DNA of 64,000 bases from Dechloromonas denitrificans (GCF_001551835.1 NZ_LODL01000035.1:422093-486092), one strand, 5' to 3'; numbered from the stretch's first letter, positions 15,936-24,978 are shown. The notes: generated from the sequence alone by a model not told the origin. Made by a program: numbers and translations.

Positions 15936-17423
15936 ATGACAACAACAGAAAGCCAGATCGAGCAGGATTTCATCGCCAAGCTCAAATCCCTGAAATACGC
16001 CTATCGACCGGAAATTCGTGATCGGGCATCGCTGGAAGCAAATTTCCGTAAACATTTTCAGGAACTGAACCGGGTCAGCCTGAGCGACAGTGAATTCGAG
16101 CGCCTGAAGGATGATCTGGTCACCGCCGATGTCTTTGCCGCCGCGAAACGCCTGCGCGAAATCAACAGCTTCGAGCGCGACGACGGCACGCCGCTGTTCT
16201 ACACCCTGGTCAACATCAAGGACTGGTGCAAGAACACCTACGAAGTGGTGAACCAGCTACGCATCAACACCGACAACAGCCACCACCGCTACGACGTGGT
16301 GCTGCTGATCAACGGCGTGCCGGTCGTCCAGGTCGAACTCAAGACCCTGGGCGTCAACCCGCGCCGGGCGATGCAGCAAGTCGTGGAATACAAAAACGAC
16401 CCCGGCAACGGCTACACCCGCACGCTGATGTGTTTCATGCAGCTCTTCATCGTCAGCAACCAGCGCGAAACCTGGTATTTCGCCAACAACAACACCCGTC
16501 ATTTCAGCTTCGACGCCGACGAACGCTTTCTGCCGATCTACCAGTTCGCCGACGAGAGCAACGAGAAGATCAACCACCTCGCGCCCTTCGCCGAGAAGTT
16601 CCTGGCCAAATGCACGCTGGGCGAAATGATCAGCCGCTACATGGTGCTGGTCGCCAGCGAGCAGAAGTTGATGATCATGCGCCCGTACCAGATCTATGCG
16701 GTGCGCGCCATCGTCGATTGCATCCACCAGAACCGGGGCAACGGCTACATCTGGCACACCACCGGCAGCGGCAAGACGCTCACCTCCTTCAAGACCTCGA
16801 CCCTGCTCAAGGACAACCCGGACATCGAGAAATGCCTGTTCGTGGTCGACCGCAAGGACCTCGACCGCCAGACGCGCGAGGAATTCAACAAATTCCAGGC
16901 CAATTGCGTCGAGGAAAACACCAACACCGAAACCCTGGTCCGCCGGCTGCTTTCCACCGACTACGCCGACAAGGTCATCGTCACCACCATCCAGAAGCTG
17001 GGCATCGCACTCGACGGCAAGGACGGCGAAGGCCACACGCTGCGCGCCACCACCGATACGCCTTTCTTCCACCATGTCGCCATGTTGAGCGAGTTGCATG
17101 CCGCCAGCTTGAACGGCGCGCTATACACCCACCACTTCAATACGCTGCGCAGCATTCTGGAGAAAACGGCGAACTTCTTTGGGCACGATGATTTTTCGGA
17201 ATGCCTGGGCACCTCGGGTGACGAAGGTTTGCACGCCCGTGCCTTGAACCTGTTGAGCCATGGCAAGTATTCGCTCTACGAACCGCGCGAGATGCTGGAA
17301 GACAACAAGGCACTGTTCACGGAAATCCTGAATGGCTTTCTGGCGCGCTATGCCTTTGCCTTGCCCGAGCTTGCACCAGCCGTCGCTCAGGCTCAACCTG
17401 CCGTAGCAGAGGTCGTGCAATGA
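15936..17423 (+). CDS. Chimeric type I restriction subunit: HsdR N-terminus fused to an AAA-ATPase C-terminus
   Basis: Residues 1 to about 360 are an HsdR N-terminus. They contain the nuclease core D120...E134-L-K136 and the translocase Walker A TGSGKT (276-281), ending at the motif TTIQKLGIAL. The DEAD box and later helicase motifs are missing. From about residue 370 the sequence instead resembles the C-terminus of an AAA_13/RloC-like ATPase often linked to type I systems (ALYTHHFNTLRSILEKTANFF, then ARALNLLSHGKYSLYEP). At 495 residues it is half normal HsdR length. The simplest reading is an internal deletion joining two genes in frame. Restriction activity is not expected. Confidence 0.75.
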   Translation: MTTTESQIEQDFIAKLKSLKYAYRPEIRDRASLEANFRKHFQELNRVSLSDSEFERLKDDLVTADVFAAAKRLREINSFERDDGTPLFYTLVNIKDWCKNTYEVVNQLRINTDNSHHRYDVVLLINGVPVVQVELKTLGVNPRRAMQQVVEYKNDPGNGYTRTLMCFMQLFIVSNQRETWYFANNNTRHFSFDADERFLPIYQFADESNEKINHLAPFAEKFLAKCTLGEMISRYMVLVASEQKLMIMRPYQIYAVRAIVDCIHQNRGNGYIWHTTGSGKTLTSFKTSTLLKDNPDIEKCLFVVDRKDLDRQTREEFNKFQANCVEENTNTETLVRRLLSTDYADKVIVTTIQKLGIALDGKDGEGHTLRATTDTPFFHHVAMLSELHAASLNGALYTHHFNTLRSILEKTANFFGHDDFSECLGTSGDEGLHARALNLLSHGKYSLYEPREMLEDNKALFTEILNGFLARYAFALPELAPAVAQAQPAVAEVVQ

Positions 17424-17436
17424 CCGAGCGAGTGAT

Positions 17437-17457
17437 TCTCTACACGGTGTGTAGAGA
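17437..17457. promoter_or_regulatory. Perfect 9-bp palindrome, possible operator or hairpin
   Basis: TCTCTACAC-GGT-GTGTAGAGA lies 14 bases after the chimeric hsdR stop and about 90 bases before the YhcG-type gene. It could be an operator for the yhcG-hsdM unit or an RNA hairpin. No promoter consensus was found beside it. Confidence 0.4.
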
Positions 17458-17549
17458 TTTGGGAGGGTGCCTCCAGCGGTTAATGCCATATCGGGATTTC
17501 TCTGAGGTAACACAAGGCTTGTTTGCCCGCGGCGAGAGAGGAAATTGCC

Positions 17550-18611
17550 ATGACTGATCTTGTTGATAACCGCTCTGCGTTACCGTCGCTGCTGGATGCT
17601 CTGCGTGGCCTGATTACCCAGGCACGCCAGCAGGTGCTACGCCACGTGGACCAGGTGCAGGTTCAGACTTGTTGGCAGATTGGACGGCATATCGTCGAGT
17701 TTGAACAGGGCGGACAGGCTCGCGCGGCGTATGGCAAACGCATGATTTCGGAATTGGGAAAAACCTTGGCCCAGGAATTTGGTAAGGGTTTTGACGAGCG
17801 CAACCTCCGCCACATGCGAGCATTTTTTCAGAGCTTCCCGATTTGGAACGCAGTGCGTTCCGAATTGAGCTGGACCCACTACCGGGTCTTATCCCGTGTG
17901 GAGAACGAGGAAGCACGGCAGTGGTACATGCGGGAAGCCGCAGCGCAGAATTGGAGTTCCCGGGCGCTGGAAAGGCAAATTGGCACCCTGTATTACGAGC
18001 GTTTGCTGTTGAGCCAGGATAAAGCAGCCGTGGAGGCCGAAGCCCGGGCCAATTTGGCCCTCTCGGACCAGTCGCCGCGTGCCTTCGTTCGCGATCCGGT
18101 GATGCTGGAGTTTCTCGGCCTGCCTAACGCCGGCAAGCTGCTTGAATCCGGCCTGGAACAGGCCTTGATGGATAAATTGCAGGATTTCCTGCTCGAACTG
18201 GGCAAGGGTTTTGCCTTTGTGGCGCGCCAGCAGCGCATCAGCACCGAGAGCAAGGATTTTTATATCGATCTGGTGTTCTATAACTATCTGCTGAAGTGCT
18301 TTGTGTTGATCGACCTGAAAACCGGCGAACTGACGCACCAAGATGTTGGGCAGATGGATATGTATGTGCGCATGTACGACGACCTGCGCAGGGGCGAAGG
18401 CGATAACCCGACCGTGGGCATCCTGCTTTGCGGCAACAAGGATCAATCGGTGGTGCGCTACTCGGTATTGAACGAGAGCGAACAACTGTTCGCCAGCAAA
18501 TACCGCCTGGTATTGCCCAGCGAGGACGAACTGCGCGAGGAACTGGAGCGCGACCGTCAGGCGCTGGAAGAACAGGCCGAAGAAAAGAACAGCAAGGAAA
18601 ACCAGGAATGA
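17550..18611 (+). CDS. YhcG-type (DUF1016) PD-(D/E)XK nuclease family protein
   Basis: A 353-residue protein with an N-terminal DUF1016 helical domain (about 10-165, including GKGFDERNLRHMRAFFQSFP) and a C-terminal PD-(D/E)XK domain carrying DFYIDLVFYN and VLIDLKTGE. The C-terminus is charged and coiled-coil-like. These proteins commonly sit inside type I restriction loci; their role is not settled. A good ribosome-binding site (GAGAGAGGAAA) precedes ATG 17550. Its stop overlaps the hsdM start. Confidence 0.88.
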   Translation: MTDLVDNRSALPSLLDALRGLITQARQQVLRHVDQVQVQTCWQIGRHIVEFEQGGQARAAYGKRMISELGKTLAQEFGKGFDERNLRHMRAFFQSFPIWNAVRSELSWTHYRVLSRVENEEARQWYMREAAAQNWSSRALERQIGTLYYERLLLSQDKAAVEAEARANLALSDQSPRAFVRDPVMLEFLGLPNAGKLLESGLEQALMDKLQDFLLELGKGFAFVARQQRISTESKDFYIDLVFYNYLLKCFVLIDLKTGELTHQDVGQMDMYVRMYDDLRRGEGDNPTVGILLCGNKDQSVVRYSVLNESEQLFASKYRLVLPSEDELREELERDRQALEEQAEEKNSKENQE

Positions 18612-20218
18612 CCGAGCAAGACCAGAAGAAACTGGGCGATACCCTGTGGGGAATCGCCGACGATTTGCGGGGCGCGATGAACGCGGACGACTTCCGCGAT
18701 TACATGCTGTCCTTCCTGTTCCTGCGCTATCTCTCCGACAACTACGAGGTGGCGGCGCAGAAGGAGCTTGGCAGCGACTACCCGAAACTGCCCGAAGGCG
18801 ATTCGCGCACGCCGCTGGCGGTCTGGTACGCAGATAACGCGGCTGACGTGGCGGATTTCGAGGCGCAGATGCGGCGCAAGGCGCACTACGTGATTGCCCC
18901 CTTCTATCTGTGGCGCAGCATCGCCGAGATGGCGCGCATCCAGCACAAGGAACTGCTAGGTACGCTGGTCGATGCTTTCAAGTACATCGAGAATGAGTCC
19001 TTCCAGAGCACTTTTGCCGGCCTGTTTTCCGAGATCAATCTCAACTCGGAAAAACTGGGCAAGACCGCTACCGACCGCAACGCCAAGCTGTGCATCATCA
19101 TCAAGAAGATCGCCGATGGCTTGGCCAAGTTCTCGACCAATAGTGATGTGCTGGGCGATGCCTACGAATACCTGATCGGCCAGTTCGCCGCTGGTTCGGG
19201 CAAAAAGGCGGGCGAGTTCTACACGCCGCAGCCGATTTCGCGGATTTTGTCCGAGATCGTGACGCTGGATGGGCAAGACCCCACGATGGGTCCCAAGCAC
19301 CGGCTGGACAAGGTGCTGGATTTTGCCTGCGGTTCGGGTTCGCTATTGCTGAACGTGCGTAAGCGCATGGGCGCGCACGGCATCGGCAAAATCTACGGCC
19401 AGGAAAAGAACATCACTACCTACAACTTGGCGCGCATGAACATGTTGCTGCACGGGATGAAGGACACGGAATTCGAAATCTTCCACGGCGACACCCTGTT
19501 CAATGAGTGGGACGAGCTGCGCGAGGCGAACCCGGCCAAGAAACTGCAGTTCGACGCCGTCGTCGCCAACCCTCCCTTCAGCCTGCGCTGGGAACCGAGT
19601 GAGGCGATGGCCGACGATTTCCGTTTCAAGGGCTACGGCGGGCTGGCGCCCAAGTCGGCGGCGGATTTCGCCTTCCTGCTGCACGGTTTTCACTTTCTTT
19701 CGCAGGAAGGCACGATGGCCATCATCCTGCCGCATGGTGTGCTGTTCCGGGGAGGTGCCGAAGAGCGCATCCGGACCAAGTTGCTGAAGGACGGCCATAT
19801 CGATACGGTGATCGGCCTTCCAGCCAACTTGTTCTTCTCGACGGGTATCCCGGTGTGCATCCTGGTGTTGAAGAAGTGCAAGAAGCCGGACGACGTGCTG
19901 TTTATCAACGCGGCTGAGCACTTCGAAAAAGGCAAGCGTCAGAACCGCTTGCTGCCGGAGCACATCAAGAAGATCGTTGATACCTACCAGCACCGCACCG
20001 AAGAGGATCGTTATTCACTGCGGGTGCCGATGGAACGCATCGAGAAGGAAGGTTTCAACCTCAACATTTCGCGATACATCAGTACGGCCAAGGCTGAGGA
20101 AAAAATTGACTTGAAGGAAGTCCACCAGCAACTGGTGGGCCTCGAAAAGGAAATCACGGCGGCAAGAGACAAGCACAACGAGTTTCTTAAGGAACTGGGG
20201 TTGCCGCTACTGCCGTGA
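18608..20218 (+). CDS. hsdM: Type I restriction-modification methyltransferase subunit HsdM
   Basis: HsdM is the adenine-N6 methyltransferase subunit, which needs HsdS to find its target. The 536-residue protein is full length: an N-terminal HsdM helical domain (1-150), SAM motif I D238-F-A-C-G-S-G and catalytic N321-P-P-F. It starts at ATG 18608, overlapping the YhcG-type stop. No hsdS follows: the next gene, after 80 bases, is a thioredoxin-like protein. The subunit therefore probably has no partner encoded here. Confidence 0.94.
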   Translation: MTEQDQKKLGDTLWGIADDLRGAMNADDFRDYMLSFLFLRYLSDNYEVAAQKELGSDYPKLPEGDSRTPLAVWYADNAADVADFEAQMRRKAHYVIAPFYLWRSIAEMARIQHKELLGTLVDAFKYIENESFQSTFAGLFSEINLNSEKLGKTATDRNAKLCIIIKKIADGLAKFSTNSDVLGDAYEYLIGQFAAGSGKKAGEFYTPQPISRILSEIVTLDGQDPTMGPKHRLDKVLDFACGSGSLLLNVRKRMGAHGIGKIYGQEKNITTYNLARMNMLLHGMKDTEFEIFHGDTLFNEWDELREANPAKKLQFDAVVANPPFSLRWEPSEAMADDFRFKGYGGLAPKSAADFAFLLHGFHFLSQEGTMAIILPHGVLFRGGAEERIRTKLLKDGHIDTVIGLPANLFFSTGIPVCILVLKKCKKPDDVLFINAAEHFEKGKRQNRLLPEHIKKIVDTYQHRTEEDRYSLRVPMERIEKEGFNLNISRYISTAKAEEKIDLKEVHQQLVGLEKEITAARDKHNEFLKELGLPLLP

Positions 20219-20298
20219 ATCGGTAATCCAACAGTAATAGCTTCTCTATGCGAGGCTTTTTCCTGGCCGCGCAGGATATTGAATCAAGGAGAATAACG

Positions 20299-20619
20299 AT
20301 GCCCTACACCCCGGATTTTGCCGACCCCGAACCCGGCCGCGCCGAGCTTGATTTACTGGCCGGCCCCGTGCTGATCGAATTCGGGGCGCCGTGGTGCGGT
20401 CATTGCCAATCGGCGCAGCCGCTGCTGGCCGAGGCGCTGGCGGCTTATCCGGCGTTGCCGCATATCAAGATCGAGGATGGGCCGGGGCGGCCCTTGGGTC
20501 GTTCCTTCCGGGTCAAGCTGTGGCCGACGCTGATCATGCTCAAAAACGGCAGTGAACTCGGCCGCCTGGTTCGGCCGGCGGCCAGCCGCGATATTGCGGC
20601 GCTGCTGGCGCAGGGCTGA
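20299..20619 (+). CDS. Thioredoxin-family protein with CGHC active site
   Basis: A 106-residue thioredoxin-fold protein with the active site W-C-G-H-C and the cis-proline loop LWPTLIML. No signal peptide is visible, so it is probably cytoplasmic. The CGHC dipeptide is the PDI-type rather than the CGPC of thioredoxin. A clear AAGGAG precedes ATG 20299. It is convergent with the next gene. Confidence 0.9.
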   Translation: MPYTPDFADPEPGRAELDLLAGPVLIEFGAPWCGHCQSAQPLLAEALAAYPALPHIKIEDGPGRPLGRSFRVKLWPTLIMLKNGSELGRLVRPAASRDIAALLAQG

Positions 20620-20628
20620 AGACCGCCT

Positions 20629-21336
20629 TTAGTAGCGGTAGCGGTTTTTTTCGGCCTCGACCTGGCGCAGGTAGGCTTTTTCGCGGGCCAGGGCGCGTTC
20701 CGCCTCGTATTCCTTCTGCCGTTCGGCATTGGCCCTGGCTTGTTCCTTCTGCTGTTCTTCGCGCAACGCCGTTCGCCGGGCTTCGGCCTCGGCTCGTTCG
20801 AGGTTGTGGCTGACCTGGTTGCCGTAGGCGATATCGCGTTCGCGGTTGGCCCGTTCCATCGCTTCGTCGCGCTGCCGCTGGCGCTCCGCCCGTTCGACGG
20901 CGTAGCGCTCCTCGGCGGCCAGCCGGGCATCGGCCTGGGCCTTGATGGCTTCGGTCTCGGCCTGTTTAGCCGCGGCAACGACGCGCTCGGCTTCGAGGCG
21001 GGCCGTTTCCTGGGCGGCCTGGTATTTCTTGTAGGTGATGCCGAAGAAACCGACGATGCAGGCGATGACGATCAGCTTGACGAAGGGCCGGCCGGCCGGT
21101 TCGGCCTCGACTTCCTGGTCGCGGGCGGCCAGGCTGTCGTCGTAGCGCTGGCGGCGGCTCGGCTCGGACAGGGTGGTGAAGGCTTCGCGCAGCGCAATCA
21201 TCCGGTTGGTCGCATCCTCGTCGCCCTTGGCCGCCGATTCGGCATATTGGGCATGGAGACGCTTGTAGCAGGCGGCAATGGCGTCGGCGCTGGCGGACTG
21301 ACTGACTTCGAGCAGGTCGTAGAGGGTGTTGGCCAT
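20629..21336 (-). CDS. Membrane-anchored J-domain-like protein lacking HPD
   Basis: A 235-residue protein. Residues about 3-65 resemble a DnaJ J-domain (TLYDLLEVSQSASADAIAACY ... FTTLSEPSRRQRYD). The HPD tripeptide that stimulates DnaK is replaced by A-E-S after LHAQY. One hydrophobic helix follows (KLIVIACIVGFFGITY). The rest is a long, highly charged Ala/Glu/Arg/Gln coiled coil. Co-chaperone activity is doubtful; a scaffolding role is possible. The start at 21336 is where the J-like domain begins. Confidence 0.75.
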   Translation of the reverse strand: MANTLYDLLEVSQSASADAIAACYKRLHAQYAESAAKGDEDATNRMIALREAFTTLSEPSRRQRYDDSLAARDQEVEAEPAGRPFVKLIVIACIVGFFGITYKKYQAAQETARLEAERVVAAAKQAETEAIKAQADARLAAEERYAVERAERQRQRDEAMERANRERDIAYGNQVSHNLERAEAEARRTALREEQQKEQARANAERQKEYEAERALAREKAYLRQVEAEKNRYRY

Positions 21337-21362
21337 GAAAGTTGAGGTCTGCAGGGCGGCCT

Positions 21363-21683
21363 TCAGCGGCGCCGGTATTGTGGGGCATCGGCCGGGTTCA
21401 TGCTGTCGATGCTGTTGAAACCGCCTTTGACGTTGCGATCGCGGGCGTTGCGGTATTCCAGTTCGGAAAGCTGGCTCTGGTTGCGTTGGTGCACCAGTTC
21501 GGCCTGCCGCTTCTGGCTGCGCTCGATCTGGTCGGCCGACTGGTCGACGCGGCTGGCGCCGGTCATGCAGGGCGTGTCGGAAATCATCGTCTTGCCACCC
21601 TGGCTGCATTTGTAGGTTTCGGCTTGGGCATGCAGGCCAAGGCCGAGCAAGGCGAGCAGAGTGAGGTGGTGCAGGCGATTCAT
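21363..21683 (-). CDS. Secreted DUF4124-like protein
   Basis: A 106-residue protein with a signal peptide (cleavage near HAQA-ET). It is followed by YKCSQGGKTMISDTPC, the short cysteine-containing pattern of DUF4124-type periplasmic proteins, and then a charged, Gln-rich helix. It is the gene upstream of the J-domain-like protein on the same strand, 26 bases apart. Function is unknown. Confidence 0.65.
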   Translation of the reverse strand: MNRLHHLTLLALLGLGLHAQAETYKCSQGGKTMISDTPCMTGASRVDQSADQIERSQKRQAELVHQRNQSQLSELEYRNARDRNVKGGFNSIDSMNPADAPQYRRR

Positions 21684-21761
21684 GACTTTTCCGGAACGTT
21701 GGGCGAACTGCAGGATTCTATGGCTTTTGGGGAGCGGCGCCAAAGGATAAGCGCCGGGCGT

Positions 21762-22481
21762 TCAGATCATCGCGCCGTTGATCGAAATGACCTGCCCGGA
21801 AATGTAGGCGGCCCGCTCGGAGGCCAGGAAGGCGACCAGATCGGCGACTTCTTCCGGCTGGCCGGCGCGCTGCATCGGGACCAGCTTCTTGATCGCCTCC
21901 GCGTCGAAGCTGCCGTCGATCATCTCGGTGGCGATGATGCCCGGTGCCACGCTATTGACCGTGATGCCGCGGCTGGCCAGTTCGAGCGCCAGCGACTTGC
22001 CGGCGGCGTGCAGCGCGCCTTTCGCCGCCGCGTAATTGACCTGACCACGATTGCCGGTCAGGCCGGCGATCGAGGAAATATTGATGATGCGGCCCCAGCG
22101 GGTGCGGATCATCGGCAGGGTCAGTGGCTGGGTGACGTTGAAAAAGCCGTGCAGCGAGACGTCGATCACGCTATGCCACTGTTCGGCGTTCATGCCGGGG
22201 AAGACGGCATCGGCGTGGATGCCGGCGTTGTTGACCAGGATCTGGATCGTTCCGCTTTCGAGCAGCTTTTCCAGCGCGGCGGCCGTCGCGGCGCGCTCGG
22301 TGACGTCGAAGGCGACGGCTTCGGCGCTGCCGCCGGCGGCGACGATGGCGGCAACGACTGCGGCCGCCTTGTCGAGGCTGCGGTTGGCATGGACGATGAC
22401 GTGATGACCGTCGGCGGCAAGGCGCTGGCAGATGGCGGCGCCAATGCCGCCGCTGCCGCCGGTGACGAGGGCGCGTTTCAT
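21762..22481 (-). CDS. 3-ketoacyl-ACP reductase (FabG-like) of the aryl-polyene cluster
   Basis: A 239-residue short-chain dehydrogenase with the NADPH motif TGGSGGIG, NNAG and the catalytic set S137, Y150, K154. It would reduce the beta-keto group after each elongation on ACP. It is the last gene of the long minus-strand operon and overlaps the upstream dehydratase by 4 bases. It corresponds to the ketoreductase (ApeQ-like) of known aryl-polyene clusters. Confidence 0.92.
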   Translation of the reverse strand: MKRALVTGGSGGIGAAICQRLAADGHHVIVHANRSLDKAAAVVAAIVAAGGSAEAVAFDVTERAATAAALEKLLESGTIQILVNNAGIHADAVFPGMNAEQWHSVIDVSLHGFFNVTQPLTLPMIRTRWGRIINISSIAGLTGNRGQVNYAAAKGALHAAGKSLALELASRGITVNSVAPGIIATEMIDGSFDAEAIKKLVPMQRAGQPEEVADLVAFLASERAAYISGQVISINGAMI

Positions 22482-22939
22482 GGGTTTTCCTTGGTCAGGG
22501 CGGCGGCGTCGAGGACGACGGCGGCACGGCCGTCGAGCAGGCAGCGGCCGGCGTGGCTGAGCGAGAACTGGTAGAGGATGTGGTTGGCGTCGCCGGACAG
22601 CCGTTCGGCCTGGACCAGCAGTTCGCCGGGCAGGTCGTCGAGGCGGGCGACATGCAGGCTGACGCTGCGCACGCTGGTCAGGTAGCCCTGGCGCGGCGGC
22701 GCGTCGGCGCCGGCAAGCAGCGCGCCATGGATGGCCATCGCCTGCGCCGCGTATTCGATGCCGTTGGCGGCGCCGAGCCGGCCGTCGGCGCGCAGCGGGT
22801 TGGCTGGATCGGTGTGGCTGATTGCCCGGCAGGAAATCGTGCTTTCCGACCAGTCGACCGCGGCATCGAGCAGGCACATGCTGCCCTGGTGCGGGATACG
22901 GGCGGCGATCCCGGCGTGGTCGAGCGGCGGGGTCAGCAT
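22478..22939 (-). CDS. 3-hydroxyacyl-ACP dehydratase-like protein (ApeP type)
   Basis: A 153-residue hot-dog-fold protein with the start IPHQGSMCLLD, typical of the dehydratase found beside aryl-polyene ketosynthases. It would dehydrate the beta-hydroxy intermediate to the trans double bond. It overlaps the ketosynthase-like gene upstream by 7 bases and the reductase downstream by 4 bases, implying coupled translation. Confidence 0.85.
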   Translation of the reverse strand: MLTPPLDHAGIAARIPHQGSMCLLDAAVDWSESTISCRAISHTDPANPLRADGRLGAANGIEYAAQAMAIHGALLAGADAPPRQGYLTSVRSVSLHVARLDDLPGELLVQAERLSGDANHILYQFSLSHAGRCLLDGRAAVVLDAAALTKENP

Positions 22940-23745
22940 GCTTGCAGGTCGACGTTCAGTTGCATTGGCGCCAGGTAATCAAGGCAGACGCGGCCGCTTT
23001 CGCCCCGCGCCAGCAGTTGCAGCAGCGGCAGGCTGCGCAGGGCCGGGATGGCGGTACGCAGGTTTTCCAGCGCCGGTTCGGCCAGTTGGGCGGCGCTTGC
23101 GTTGCTCGGGCTGACCGTAATCGCGGCCAGCGAACGGGTGGTCCGTGTCGGGGTCAGCAGCAGGGCGACGCCGCCGCAATCGGGTGTGTCGCGCTTGGCG
23201 TGCAGCGGCTCTGGGTATTCGCTGTCGTAGGCGATGAGCAGGGTCGGCTGGCGGTCGATGACGACCTGACCGAGCGCGTCGAGCAGGCCGGCGCCGAAGC
23301 TGGCATCGAAGCCGCAGATGACCTGGCAGGGCGCCATCGACTTGGTGGCAATGCCCCAGTAACCGGCGGCGGCGTTATGCACCGAATTGTGGAAACGGGT
23401 CGGCGAAATCTGGCGGTCGTCGGTCGCCAGTTGCTCGCACAGTGCGTGGCAGTTGTGGCCGTCGGCACCGGAGGCGGAAAAGACCGTGGCCAGCGTGCCG
23501 ACATCGGCTGCGGCATGGGCGGCGGCTTCAAGGCCGATGGCCAGGGTCAGCTTGACGACGCGGCTGGCTCGCCGGCGTTCGGCCGGCGGCAGGATGGTTG
23601 GGGCCGGCAACAGGCTGGGGGCGGCGGTGAACGGCTGCTCGCCGCGCAAAACGGCGCGGGCGCTCGGCCAGTCGGGCAGCCCCGGGGCGAGCAGGCCGAT
23701 GCCTTCGATCCAGGCGCTGAGCGGGATGGGGGCCGAGGCGATCAT
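22933..23745 (-). CDS. Ketosynthase-like protein lacking the active-site cysteine (chain-length-factor type)
   Basis: A 270-residue protein resembling only the N-terminal half of beta-ketoacyl synthases. It lacks the TACSS nucleophile motif, having GFDASFGAG in roughly that place. In characterised aryl-polyene systems a comparable ketosynthase-like protein pairs with the active ketosynthase and sets chain length. It overlaps the active ketosynthase gene by 4 bases, which supports a heterodimer. Confidence 0.82.
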   Translation of the reverse strand: MIASAPIPLSAWIEGIGLLAPGLPDWPSARAVLRGEQPFTAAPSLLPAPTILPPAERRRASRVVKLTLAIGLEAAAHAAADVGTLATVFSASGADGHNCHALCEQLATDDRQISPTRFHNSVHNAAAGYWGIATKSMAPCQVICGFDASFGAGLLDALGQVVIDRQPTLLIAYDSEYPEPLHAKRDTPDCGGVALLLTPTRTTRSLAAITVSPSNASAAQLAEPALENLRTAIPALRSLPLLQLLARGESGRVCLDYLAPMQLNVDLQAC

Positions 23746-24950
23746 GGCGCCACTCCGAAAATGAGGCTGCAGTTGCTGCCGCCGAAACCGAAGGAATTAC
23801 TTAGGGCGCGGCGGAGCGGTGCCGGGCGGCTGCTCAGTTGGTAGGCGAGCGGAATCGCCGGGTCGAGCGTGGTGGTGCCCGGGCTGCCGGGCAGCAGGTC
23901 GTGGCTGAGCGCCAGGGCGCAGATCACCGCCTCGACGGCGCCGGCGGCACCGAGCGTGTGGCCAGTGGCGCCCTTGGTCGAGCTGGCCGGGACGCGGTCG
24001 CCGAACAGCGCGCCGACCGCCTTGCCTTCGGCGGCGTCGTTGGCTGGTGTCGCCGTGCCGTGCAGGTTGATGTAATCGATGTCGGCCGCATTCAGGCTGG
24101 CCGAGTTCAGTGCTGCCTGCATCGCCATTCGGGCGCCGAGGCCTTCCGGGTGCGGCGAGGACATGTGGTAGGCGTCGCTCGATTCGCCGGTGCCGAGCAG
24201 CAGGATGCTGCCGCTGGCCGCTTGGTCGACGCGTTCGAGCAGGGCGAAGGCGGCGCCCTCGCCGACCGAGATGCCGTCGCGGTTTTCATCGTAGGGCCGG
24301 CACGGCTGGCTGGAAGTCAGTTGCAGCGAGGCGAAGCCGTACAGCGTGGTCAGGCACAGCGTATCGACGCCGCCGACGATGGCCGCGTCGATGCTGCCGA
24401 GTGCCAGTTGGCGGGCGGCGGCGGCAAAGACCTTGGCGCTCGATGAACAGGCGGTGGAAACGGCCATCGCCGGCCCTTCGAGGCCGAAATAGTCGCGGGT
24501 GAATTCGGCCAGCGAAAAGGAGTTGTGCGTCGTCCGGTAGATGAAGTCGTCCGGCAGCGCGCCGCTGGCCGGGTCGCGCCGGCGGTAGGCCAGTTCGGTC
24601 TGCAGGATGCCGGCCGTGCTGGTGCCGAGGAAGACGCCGACCCGCGCCTTGCCATAGCGGGCGACGGCGGCGCGGACACGCTCAGCGAAGCCGTCGGCTT
24701 GCAGGCCGAGCTGGGCCAGCCGGTTGTTGCGGCAGTCGTAACGGGCCAGGCTTTTCGGCAATTTTTCGGCGTCGACCGCCGGCACTTCGCCGATCCAGGT
24801 GGCGAGGTCGACCGTCTCGAAATGGCAGGGCTGCAGGCCGCTGCGTCCGTCGCGCAGCGCGGCCAGCGTGGCGTCAAGGCCGCGGCCGAGGCAGGTGGTG
24901 GCGGTGTAGCCGGATAGGAGCAGCGGGGTCACGATGGGCCTCGTATTCAT
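23742..24950 (-). CDS. Beta-ketoacyl-ACP synthase (ApeO-type)
   Basis: A 402-residue condensing enzyme with the full Cys-His-His triad: C168 in STACSSS, H297 in NLHGTAT and H331 in ATGHTLG. The C-terminal NSFGFGGSN is also present. It would elongate the aryl starter with malonyl-ACP. It is adjacent to the cysteine-less partner, a dehydratase and a reductase, together a complete elongation module. Start ATG 24950. Confidence 0.93.
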   Translation of the reverse strand: MNTRPIVTPLLLSGYTATTCLGRGLDATLAALRDGRSGLQPCHFETVDLATWIGEVPAVDAEKLPKSLARYDCRNNRLAQLGLQADGFAERVRAAVARYGKARVGVFLGTSTAGILQTELAYRRRDPASGALPDDFIYRTTHNSFSLAEFTRDYFGLEGPAMAVSTACSSSAKVFAAAARQLALGSIDAAIVGGVDTLCLTTLYGFASLQLTSSQPCRPYDENRDGISVGEGAAFALLERVDQAASGSILLLGTGESSDAYHMSSPHPEGLGARMAMQAALNSASLNAADIDYINLHGTATPANDAAEGKAVGALFGDRVPASSTKGATGHTLGAAGAVEAVICALALSHDLLPGSPGTTTLDPAIPLAYQLSSRPAPLRRALSNSFGFGGSNCSLIFGVAP

Positions 24951-24978
24951 CAGCCCGTCATTCTAACCGGAGGTGCCG

